From the NCBI GenBank assembly GCA_902776305.1, contig CACYPS010000008.1, positions 1 to 63,416 on the forward strand: a stretch of 63,416 nt of DNA. The letters run 5' to 3'. Of this stretch, positions 52,361 to 60,180 are shown one piece after another. Position 1 is the stretch's first letter. The number at the start of each line of letters is the position of its first letter. Under the pieces are notes generated by a model. That model was given only the letters and a program-made list of their open reading frames with translations. It searched no databases and was not told where the DNA came from. This DNA comes from an uncultured Lachnospiraceae bacterium. Its GTDB lineage: Bacteria; Bacillota; Clostridia; Lachnospirales; Lachnospiraceae. The position numbers were made by a program, and so were the translations under genes.

Positions 52361-53290
52361 TTATACGCTCCCTTCTTCCTGTTCAGCTGCCTTCTTTTCA
52401 AATGCTTCTACCTCGATCCGCGCAAGATCTGTGCTGATACCTCTTGCCAGCCGGTGGATGTTATCCGCGCTCATCCCAAATGCGTTCAGGATCGTCTTTT
52501 GCGTTGCAGTAACAGCATAATCCAGGTTGTATTCATTGTCTGCCCCTTTCAGCATCTCTATCTTTTCCAGCTCTCTGATTGCTACAGGCACTGTCATATA
52601 ATTCGGTTTTTTATCCAACTTAGTCAGCTCATCCTTCAGGAGAGTATATATTTTGCTTCGGATGATCGTTGCCACGAATCCAATAAAAATCTTTGTATCA
52701 ACAGATTCGTTCGAGTATACCCGCTCACAATGAGCTCCGAGGTAAGATTTGTCTGCACGGAATGTCTTTTCGGAAGCGTCCCGGCTCTTGTACAGTACAA
52801 GGGCTTCTTCCGCTGTCATCTTTGCGGATGTGACGATCACGAAATAGCCACATAGCTGAATTTCCCTATTGATCACATCTGCCTTCTCGATCCCTGACAT
52901 GAACTTTTCATCTTCCAGTCCCTCGTGCCAGAAGACAAGATCGAAATACTTTTTATAGTCACCGCCCGGATGAATCGCCTCGCCCATCAGTTCCCTGAGT
53001 TTGCGTCCCATACGGTCTATCTTATCTTCAAGATTCTCCCTGTCAGAAGCTTTCTTTCCATCATCATAGTAGATATGGAAATATCTATCCTTCTTATCTG
53101 TCGCGTACAGCTTTCTCTTTATTGTGGTTCCGCTGACCTTAAAGGCACTGATGCTGTTCCGAATCCCGTTTTCCTATACAAGTCCGCTTCGGGATACTAT
53201 ACTTCTTTTCTTTGGAGTAAGAACGTCCACGCTCAATATAAACATATGGAGTCCCATTGATCGTTTTGATGGTAATGTTTCCGCCATCTC
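52361..53290 (-). mobile_element. IS1634-like transposase, deleted and frameshifted remnant
   Basis: An N-terminal fragment (ITIKTINGTPYVYIERGRSY, SKEKKYSIPKRTCIGKRDSE) runs to a stop near 53155. The rest is in another frame: ATDKKDRYFHIYYDDGKKAS leading into a 216-residue C-terminal part. The latter has YKSRDASEKTFRADKSYLG, the Y-R-E-K signature of IS4/IS1634-type DDE enzymes, and DKKPNYMTVPVAIRELEKIE. Full-length enzymes are about 550 residues, so a large middle part with two catalytic Asp is missing. The element cannot move by itself. Confidence 0.85.
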
Positions 53291-53367
53291 ACTTCTCCAG
53301 CCCCCTCATCCGCTCCCACCATACGCCGGCCTCTCACTTCTCCAGCCTCCTCATCCGCTCCCTCCAA
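53287..53367 (-). repeat. Tandem duplication of the end of the membrane-protein gene
   Basis: The last codons of the neighbouring gene, minus-strand GGAGCGGATGAGG-GGCTGGAGAAGTGA, occur twice about 45 bases apart with few differences. The outer copy ends where the transposase fragment starts, so the duplication may date from the insertion. Confidence 0.65.
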
Positions 53368-53736
53368 TACGCCGCCACCTCCCTGCGCAGCGTACTCAAC
53401 TGCTTTTTATGCGCGCATAGCCTCTCCGTGCAATTCCTGCACATCAGATACTCATTCGTATTCTCGGAGAACCTTTCCGGATGCAGGTAAAATGTCACCT
53501 CCCACCGCACAAGCAACGCAATCGAAAGGACCAGAAGGCTCCACGCATAATTCTCCCTCACGAAAAACAGCGGAGTGAACATCATGGCATAATCCCAGTT
53601 GTAGATACGGCAACTGCCGCAGCATTTGTTCTTCATGAACCACGTCTGGAACGGGCAGAAAAACAGGATGCAGATAGTCATATACTTCAAGTATAAACAC
53701 AATTAATGGCAAATGAAACACTTTTCTCTCATCCAT
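53334..53736 (-). pseudogene. Cysteine-rich membrane protein, broken by one base in an A5/T5 run
   Basis: Frame 1 from ATG 53736 gives MDERKVFHLPLIVFILEVYD-YLHPVF; a second frame continues FCPFQTWFMKNKCCGSCRIYNW, a transmembrane segment (FVRENYAWSLLVLSIALLV), WEVTFYLHPERFSENTNEYL, and MCRNCTERLCAHKKQL. Removing one T from the TTTTT (53659-53663 on the minus strand) joins them as HPVFCPFQTWF, one continuous protein of about 133 residues with paired CxxC motifs. It is a conserved hypothetical family I recognise only by pattern. The break may be real, phase-variable or a sequencing error. Confidence 0.65.
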
Positions 53737-53759
53737 CCCCGCCGCCGACAAATGGAACT

Positions 53760-53777
53760 TGTTCTGCAGCCTGCCCC
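53760..53777. repeat. 18-bp direct repeat, left copy
   Basis: TGTTCTGCAGCCTGCCCC, identical to 55530-55547. The two copies bracket the DUF2325 gene, 10 bases after its stop and 50 bases before its start. Confidence 0.8.
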
Positions 53778-53787
53778 CGGCAATAAT

Positions 53788-55479
53788 CTATCTCACCATC
53801 TCCTGATATATCTGCGCTGCCACGCTATCTATGTTCCTGCTGCCGATATATCCAAATGGTATATTCCGCTCTCTGGCAATAGCTATAAACTTCTTATAGC
53901 TGATATGGTTGATGTAATCAGTAAAAAAATATACCTTTTCCTTATCTTCCAGCATTCCGGCATTTACAGTCTTATAAGCATCAGGATGAACAAAGATCCA
54001 TTCCGGGAACATCTGCTTCAGCTTATTCTGCCAGTTGATATGACCGCCTATAATTACAATCTTTTTATCAGCTATCGCTTTCACCATATCCGGAAGTTTA
54101 TCCTCTGATATGGCATCATCCTCATGTTCAGAGTTGTAAGCATACTCACGTAAAGCAATCAGCTCACGCCTCTCAGCCTCATATTTTCTGACAAGTCCAT
54201 CCGTTTCCTCCGATGAGCGCTTTGCAGCTCTGTACTGCTCACGAAGATATTTGTTCTCCTGCTCTTTTTCATTTAGCTTCTTACGAAGTTCTTCTATCTC
54301 CGTAAGATAATCCTCTGCGCTCACATCACCTTTACTTACCGGAGCCACATTAACAGCAGGCTTCTTGTCCGGCTTTTTACTTCTGACATTTACAGTCATC
54401 TTTGCAGGATTAAAAAGAGCATCTTCTACATCGAACGGGTCAATCTCATCACCGATAAGATATCCGGCTTCATATTCAAAGGTTTCTGCTACGTCTGTAA
54501 GCGCAGCTGCAAGATCGTAAATATTTGTATAATGCTGAACTTCCTCAAACGTAAAATTCCTCTTCGGCTTCCAGGTTTTAAGAACTGCAAGAGTTCGAAT
54601 CATCTGCATCCTGAGTCCCATATTATTTTCAAGGCACAGCTTATGAAAATCCTCCACGTACCCGTGCTGCCTTAAACATCTGCCTATAAATCCGAAGGCT
54701 TCCCAATATTTTTCATTATATTTGTTACGAGGCAAATTCTTCTTGGACTGTTCTGAAAGCCACTCATCAACCTGCTCTGTGCATTCATTGAACAGGTCAT
54801 CATCAAATATTTCAAATTCAGTCTCGTAATCTTCCTCAGCCAGAAACTCTGCTCTCTTATTATTGAGAAGCTTGTACATAAATGAACAGTTCTCATGAAG
54901 CGATATATCCATAAAAGGACACATCCCCATAATCCTGCCTATAGACGAATAGTCGCTGTCAGTATAATCATTTCCTGTAAGAGAAAAGATCTCATCCGGG
55001 CTGATAGTCCTGAATCTCTTAAGCTGGTTGTATTCTTTCTTGTGGTAGACCTTATACAGATTCTTAATCAGTTGGAGGCAGTAATCGTCTCCTATTTTCG
55101 CACCATTGTAGATGAGCCTCATTACTGCGCTCTGCATTGCATCAAGCGGTCTGTTAGTTCTGAAAGAGTTTTCTCCATACCACCCCGCCTTCCGGAGTTC
55201 ATCAAGCTTCCCTCTGCAATTCTTAAGAAAATCCTGCTCGATAAGAGCAAAGTCATCAGCCATGTCTGTAGTAATAAAACCCATCAGAAAGAAGAATCCC
55301 ACACCGGTAGTATCCGGTGCTACCACTTTTCCGCTCTCCTTACTCAGAATGTCCTCAAACATAATCGCTGCCAGCTCTTTTTTCTTCTGGAGATCCACAT
55401 AATCAGGATAGTCAAAGTCGTCTGTAAACTCTATATTTCTATGTTTTTCATAAAATGGATCACTTAACGGTGCTTTCAT
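53788..55479 (-). CDS. DUF2325 C-terminal domain protein
   Basis: 563 residues, no membrane segment. The first ~370 are helical and acidic and not recognised. A coiled coil follows (EIEELRKKLNEKEQENKYLR, ~400-450). The C-terminal ~95 residues are DUF2325, a Rossmann-like small domain: IADKKIVIIGGHINWQNKLK, VYFFTDYINHISYKKFIAIA, PFGYIGSRN. Its role is unknown. It is last in the leftward cluster with the two helicases but separated by 260 bases and enclosed by 18-bp repeats, so it may be a separate cassette. GGGAG precedes the ATG. Confidence 0.75.
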   Translation of the reverse strand: MKAPLSDPFYEKHRNIEFTDDFDYPDYVDLQKKKELAAIMFEDILSKESGKVVAPDTTGVGFFFLMGFITTDMADDFALIEQDFLKNCRGKLDELRKAGWYGENSFRTNRPLDAMQSAVMRLIYNGAKIGDDYCLQLIKNLYKVYHKKEYNQLKRFRTISPDEIFSLTGNDYTDSDYSSIGRIMGMCPFMDISLHENCSFMYKLLNNKRAEFLAEEDYETEFEIFDDDLFNECTEQVDEWLSEQSKKNLPRNKYNEKYWEAFGFIGRCLRQHGYVEDFHKLCLENNMGLRMQMIRTLAVLKTWKPKRNFTFEEVQHYTNIYDLAAALTDVAETFEYEAGYLIGDEIDPFDVEDALFNPAKMTVNVRSKKPDKKPAVNVAPVSKGDVSAEDYLTEIEELRKKLNEKEQENKYLREQYRAAKRSSEETDGLVRKYEAERRELIALREYAYNSEHEDDAISEDKLPDMVKAIADKKIVIIGGHINWQNKLKQMFPEWIFVHPDAYKTVNAGMLEDKEKVYFFTDYINHISYKKFIAIARERNIPFGYIGSRNIDSVAAQIYQEMVR

Positions 55480-55529
55480 ATATCTCCCAACTTTTTGAAC
55501 CTTAATAAGTATTCATGCCAATACCATCC

Positions 55530-55547
55530 TGTTCTGCAGCCTGCCCC
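55530..55547. repeat. 18-bp direct repeat, right copy
   Basis: TGTTCTGCAGCCTGCCCC, the partner of 53760-53777. The surrounding gap 55480-55739 has no gene; it also holds an insertion-element-end-like motif at 55577. Confidence 0.8.
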
Positions 55548-55576
55548 GATGCTCTTGACGATCATCCGCTTCTCTT

Positions 55577-55599
55577 TGAGGCTGTGTACCCAGGGGGCA
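55577..55599. repeat. Solo IS-end-like motif, left boundary of the helicase cluster
   Basis: TGAGGCTGTGTACCCAGGGG-GCA matches TGAAGCTGTGTACCCAAGGG-AGCA at 62941-62964, same orientation. The right copy lies beside an ISL3-like transposase remnant, so both are probably ends of that element family. Confidence 0.6.
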
Positions 55600-55739
55600 C
55601 GTAACGTAAAAACTATGGTTGCAACTCTCATATCATTCATATTTTCAATCAATATTTCTAATGTACTTATAAGCCTATCTTATGTCAGTATAAAGATTCA
55701 CATAAAGCCCATAGCAGTCTCGACAACAAATATATTCTT

Positions 55740-56501
55740 TTAAACCTCACCGCTCCTTAACTCAGCTTGAGGTAATTCACTTAATCCCCCGCTCTTACTA
55801 AGAACGGCAATTAGCGCATTTATTATCGTAGCCGCGACACCTCCGAACGGAAGTGCTTTCAGCACTTCCACAATAATTGCCATCGTTCCGGTCCATGCCA
55901 GTTCTTTAAAACCATTTTCTATTGCTCCACTGAGGATTTTCGAGATAGCTGACTGTTCTTTCTCATTTGCTTTCGCACTTATCTTCTCGATTTTCTTTTT
56001 GGAAGCATCATCAAGAACAATGTTCATCCCATTTATCTTCTCGCACAGCGGCAGGAAAAAATCGATCGGACATTGGAACAATTTAGGGTTCAGTTGATAT
56101 TCGTCGTACCATCTGTTCACTTCCATGAAATGACGCAGTTCCATCATGACCGTGACCTCCGGTACCATTACCTTGACAAGCCTTTTCTTATCATCATAGA
56201 TAGCGGTTCTCACGCATGCAGCAAATTCCTCCTCCCATGAAACAGCAGAAGGCTCCGTGTCACGGAGTTCTATGCGGAGCTTCATGTTACGCACTTTGCT
56301 CTGTGTGATTCCCAAATCTCTGGAAATGCTGTAATCATCTGTCGTCAAATGGCTTCTTTTCAAGTGCCTCAGATATATTTTGAAGAGCATTGTTTCAAAA
56401 TCTGTCTTTGTAAGCGACCCAAAATTCCGGTAAAAATATTGAACAGCAATATCTTCAAATGCTTCTAATTTCTCCTCATCAGTAAAATCATTTCTCCCCA
56501 T
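55740..56501 (-). CDS. Unrecognised protein: HTH-like N-terminus, hydrophobic C-terminus
   Basis: 253 residues, family not recognised. Residues ~55-80 (SISRDLGITQSKVRNMKLRI) look like a helix-turn-helix. The middle is mixed. Residues ~205-238 (TGTMAIIVEVLKALPFGGVA, ATIINALIAVL) are hydrophobic, enough for one or two membrane passes or an amphipathic insertion. A DNA- or RNA-sensing head with a membrane tail would fit an abortive-infection effector, but that is speculation. AAGGTAAG precedes the ATG; 52 bases separate it from the PARG gene. Confidence 0.6.
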   Translation of the reverse strand: MGRNDFTDEEKLEAFEDIAVQYFYRNFGSLTKTDFETMLFKIYLRHLKRSHLTTDDYSISRDLGITQSKVRNMKLRIELRDTEPSAVSWEEEFAACVRTAIYDDKKRLVKVMVPEVTVMMELRHFMEVNRWYDEYQLNPKLFQCPIDFFLPLCEKINGMNIVLDDASKKKIEKISAKANEKEQSAISKILSGAIENGFKELAWTGTMAIIVEVLKALPFGGVAATIINALIAVLSKSGGLSELPQAELRSGEV

Positions 56502-56553
56502 TTTCTTACCTTATTCCCTTGCTATCCAAATAATAAGATTTTCCATCACACTT

Positions 56554-57405
56554 TTACTGAGTATTGCCCTCAAGTACCCGCTTAAATACCTCATAATTCC
56601 TGCCCCCGCCCGGCGGACAATATACCGCAAATTCTATCTGCCGGAACACCTTCGGAAACTCCTGCAGCACAACCTTATAAGCCCTGGCCACAACCTCCGG
56701 ATCATTCTGAAACGCCCCGCATCCGAATGCCCCGAGCACCAGAATGTCTGCCCCCTTGGCCGCGGCACATGTCAGCATATGGATAGCCCTCTTCACATGA
56801 TAACCGAAAAGCTCCGCAGAATTCATATAGGTGCCGCCGCTCACGAGCGGGGCATGTTGGTTGGATTTATCTCTCAGGTCCGGCGCCGCGATGGTGATCA
56901 CATCCACCGTCACCCATTCCTCCTTCGGCATCCTCTTCGGAAGGTCTTCATCTGTCTTGCAAATAATCACGCCCTCAGTGTACACCAACGAGTCGGTAGC
57001 CTTCGCTGTTCCCAGATCATGGTGATGCTTGTAAAATGTATCCCTCAGCGTCCTTCGATACAGCAGCGGATAAAGCGTGGAGGTCCGGCACAGGCTTTCT
57101 TCCTGTGCACTGCTGCCCTTCTTGACCCCGCCGCCGGCATGAAATGCATTTGCAAAATTCATGACAGCAATCTTTGCTTCCGGATTTTCCCGGTGAAGCC
57201 TCATTGACGCCTGATAGCTCCTGTCCCCCGAGACAGTGACAATAGTTTTCTTTATCTCCGAAATATCAAATGCCGGATAATCATTCTCGTAATAAATCGT
57301 CGTATTCTTCTTTGCAACGGGAATGGACGCCGAAAGATCCGGATCGGATTTGATCCAGTTCATTGTGTCCCAAAATATCTCTATTCTTTGCGATGGTGTG
57401 GACAT
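56554..57405 (-). CDS. PARG-like ADP-ribose glycohydrolase (TIGR02452 family)
   Basis: 283 residues. The macrodomain-type PARG signature is complete: NFANAFHAGGGVKKGSSAQE followed by E, i.e. GGG-x6-QEE with the catalytic glutamate, plus LGAFGCGAFQNDP, the phosphate loop. The N-terminal segment is the TIGR02452 accessory region. It should remove ADP-ribose from proteins or nucleic acids. Its place behind two helicases suggests that it may reverse an ADP-ribosyl signal or toxin, or simply be a free-standing stress gene. AAGAGGAGG precedes the ATG. Confidence 0.9.
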   Translation of the reverse strand: MSTPSQRIEIFWDTMNWIKSDPDLSASIPVAKKNTTIYYENDYPAFDISEIKKTIVTVSGDRSYQASMRLHRENPEAKIAVMNFANAFHAGGGVKKGSSAQEESLCRTSTLYPLLYRRTLRDTFYKHHHDLGTAKATDSLVYTEGVIICKTDEDLPKRMPKEEWVTVDVITIAAPDLRDKSNQHAPLVSGGTYMNSAELFGYHVKRAIHMLTCAAAKGADILVLGAFGCGAFQNDPEVVARAYKVVLQEFPKVFRQIEFAVYCPPGGGRNYEVFKRVLEGNTQ

Positions 57406-57490
57406 TTTCGCCTCCTCTTAGATATCTGCTATACATATATCTCTTGCCCCCCAATTAGGACATGACATATTTATCAGCTTCATTTCTCCC

Positions 57491-60163
57491 TTAATCCTCA
57501 TCCGCCATCCTCTTCACCCTCTTTCTCCGAGTCCCGGCCCTTTTCTCCTGCGCAGGCACTTTCTCCGGTCCCTTCGGAACACTATCATCTCCACCATGAC
57601 CGCTCAACGACATTTCCGCATCGAAAACGTAAAGCTCATCCAACGCCCTCGTATACGCCACATACTTCTCATTCTCGCTCATCCGCCCGGACACAGCCAC
57701 CACCGTCTCAAACTCAAGCCCCTTCGTCTGCTCCACGGTCATCAGATTCCACCGGTTCTTATGCAGTTCCCGAGGCTCTATCGCCAGCTTCTGAATCCTG
57801 TTGGCATACTCGGGAACCAGGGCAAGAATCTCCTCCGCCTCCTGACGGTTCTTCACAATGATGCAGCTCAGCCCCGGATTCTGAGGTCTCATAAACAGCC
57901 GTCTCAGAGTCTGCTCAAATCCAATTTCACCGGGTATAATATGAACGCCCTTTCCATCAAGATTGATAGCACGCATATTTAACCCGAAGCGCTTATTACA
58001 GTAGTTCGTAACCTGCCGGGCATTACGATAATTCTCACGCATATTATACTTTTTGAACGGAACAATGCGCTCAAAGCTCTTCCAGGTATCTACACCTTTC
58101 GATCCCTCCATATGCTGCTTCACGTCGCCGAACAGATTAAGTACGACCCTGTCATTGTTCACCGCCCTGATCAGTCGGAGCTCCTCCGGCATAAGGTTCT
58201 GTGCCTCATCAATCGTGATCAGGCTCTCCTTCTGCTCATTATGACAGCCCTTAAAATGGTAAACAATCTGAAGATACATATACGGAGAGCAGGGCAGAGC
58301 ATACGGATTACCGGATTTATCAACATCGGCATTCAGCTCCCTCATCTGCTTCAGATAGATCAACGGAACCATATTTTCCAGCAGCTTAGTATAATAACTT
58401 ATCGTATTGTTCAGTAACTCACTGTCTTCGTAAGCCAGCCATTGCGATCTGTACTGTCTGAACCGGTTGACCGATGAGTTCATCTTTTTCAAATGTTCCG
58501 TTATACCCACCGGATTCACCGGATATTCCGAATAAACATCGCCATACTTCAGCAGGGTATACTTTGCTGCATTAAAGAAATCACTTATATACTCTTTAAG
58601 ATTGTAGATGCCATAAAGATCTCCGTTCTTCATACGTGAGAACTCTTTGTTGTAACCCTTGAGTCGCCGCATCATTTTTTTGATATCGCGATCTGCAATT
58701 GCTCGCAGCTTCTCAAAATACTCGTCATCCATCTGAATGATCTCAAGTGCTTCGTGAAGATTGTTCAGCTTATCAGCCCGCGCTTTTATTGATATTTTCC
58801 TGTTTTCATACGCGACCGAATTCTCTTCTTCGTCTATCTGACTGATCTCGTCATGCAGTAACTCCAGCTCCTTCTGCGTCTGCGTAATCTGCTTACGTAT
58901 ACCGTTCACAACTGCCGTTTTACGTGTAGTCAAGAGATTTGAAAGTTCTTCAAACCCACTCACCACATCACGCAAAACGGTATGGAACTGCCGCTGCCTG
59001 GCATATAACTCATTCTGAATCTTCTGCCCCTCAAGAATCTCATTTTGGATCTGTCGGTAATACGTCTCCGATTTATCTGATATCTTTTCCGGCTTTTTCA
59101 GCTGCAAAGCAGAACACCAGCCACTGTAATTAACGCAGTGGGAACTGATCTCCTCTTCCATCTGTCTGCAGATATCATCGATAAAAGTATGCGAATACAC
59201 ATACCTCATAACGCTTTCAGTCAGATGGGTTGCAGCTTTCATTTTTCCATAAGCACCGGAAGGAACATTGTATAAAGCCAGCACATGATCGTAATACTGA
59301 TTCAATGTCCCCATATTCAAGTCATCAATTTCAAGGTCAATCATCATATTGTTGGCCATCTGAATATAGGTAAGAGACGGCGTAATAATATAAAGATTCC
59401 CACGATTCAAACTGTTGGGATTATCATAAAGCACGATCGGGAGACGATGTAACATAATCATCGACTTCCCGGATCCGGCACACCCCTGCACAATCATATT
59501 CTCCTGAAAAGGTGCCTGAATAATTTCTCCCTGCTGCTTCTGTATAGAGAAAACGATATTCTGAAACTCTTTTTCCGACCTGCGTTTCAGAAGTTCTTTC
59601 AGAAATTCATCTGCAATAATCCCCTCATCTTCTTCATCGACGATTGGGAACACCGGAACGACCTCAGTAATCTCATCAAAATCCAGCGTGACATTTCTCT
59701 TCTTCTGCAATTCGTAATAGGCCCGATATCTCGTGCCGTCCTTTTCCTTTACAACATTTTCAAAATCAACCGCCGCATTATCCAGTAAATAATGCCTGCT
59801 GACAGGCATTTTCCAGCTCATGATAAAAACATCCGATCCGTAGACAAATGAATGCAGCCCAATCTTTATATCCTCTTCCTGGGTTCCACGCTCATCCGTG
59901 CATAGCACTTCTATACGTGTTTTATAAAGCTCATCTCTCGACTGCTCCAACCGCTTTGAGCGCATAATTCCTTCGTTTTTGGCAGCCTGAGCAGACACAA
60001 GATCGCCATATGCTTCCGGCAGACAGGCCGCCCTCGCTTTCTTGATCTGCAGTTCCCTATTCGTAAGATCTTTATGAATCTTCAAGAGCGCTTTATCCAT
60101 CCTGCGAATAAGCTTATCCAGCTTTTCCTGTTCCTGCTTGATTAATGTATCCCGATTGCTCAT
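57491..60163 (-). CDS. HelD/UvrD-like superfamily 1 helicase
   Basis: 890 residues. The charged helical N-terminus (KQEQEKLDKLIRRMDKALLK) resembles the HelD-type arm. Motif I GCAGSGKSMIMLHR (~227), Ia YIITPSLTYIQMANN, a ~250-residue helical insertion, motif II LITIDEAQNLMPEE, motif III LFGDVKQH, motif V/VI MTVEQTKGLEFETVVAV and KYVAYTRALDELYV. HelD proteins act on RNA polymerase; others of this type occur in defence loci. The ATG at 60163 (AGGGAG upstream) is preferred to 60184. The gene begins 17 bases after the stop of the upstream helicase. Confidence 0.82.
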   Translation of the reverse strand: MSNRDTLIKQEQEKLDKLIRRMDKALLKIHKDLTNRELQIKKARAACLPEAYGDLVSAQAAKNEGIMRSKRLEQSRDELYKTRIEVLCTDERGTQEEDIKIGLHSFVYGSDVFIMSWKMPVSRHYLLDNAAVDFENVVKEKDGTRYRAYYELQKKRNVTLDFDEITEVVPVFPIVDEEDEGIIADEFLKELLKRRSEKEFQNIVFSIQKQQGEIIQAPFQENMIVQGCAGSGKSMIMLHRLPIVLYDNPNSLNRGNLYIITPSLTYIQMANNMMIDLEIDDLNMGTLNQYYDHVLALYNVPSGAYGKMKAATHLTESVMRYVYSHTFIDDICRQMEEEISSHCVNYSGWCSALQLKKPEKISDKSETYYRQIQNEILEGQKIQNELYARQRQFHTVLRDVVSGFEELSNLLTTRKTAVVNGIRKQITQTQKELELLHDEISQIDEEENSVAYENRKISIKARADKLNNLHEALEIIQMDDEYFEKLRAIADRDIKKMMRRLKGYNKEFSRMKNGDLYGIYNLKEYISDFFNAAKYTLLKYGDVYSEYPVNPVGITEHLKKMNSSVNRFRQYRSQWLAYEDSELLNNTISYYTKLLENMVPLIYLKQMRELNADVDKSGNPYALPCSPYMYLQIVYHFKGCHNEQKESLITIDEAQNLMPEELRLIRAVNNDRVVLNLFGDVKQHMEGSKGVDTWKSFERIVPFKKYNMRENYRNARQVTNYCNKRFGLNMRAINLDGKGVHIIPGEIGFEQTLRRLFMRPQNPGLSCIIVKNRQEAEEILALVPEYANRIQKLAIEPRELHKNRWNLMTVEQTKGLEFETVVAVSGRMSENEKYVAYTRALDELYVFDAEMSLSGHGGDDSVPKGPEKVPAQEKRAGTRRKRVKRMADED

Positions 60164-60180
60164 AATCGATATCTCCCTAA

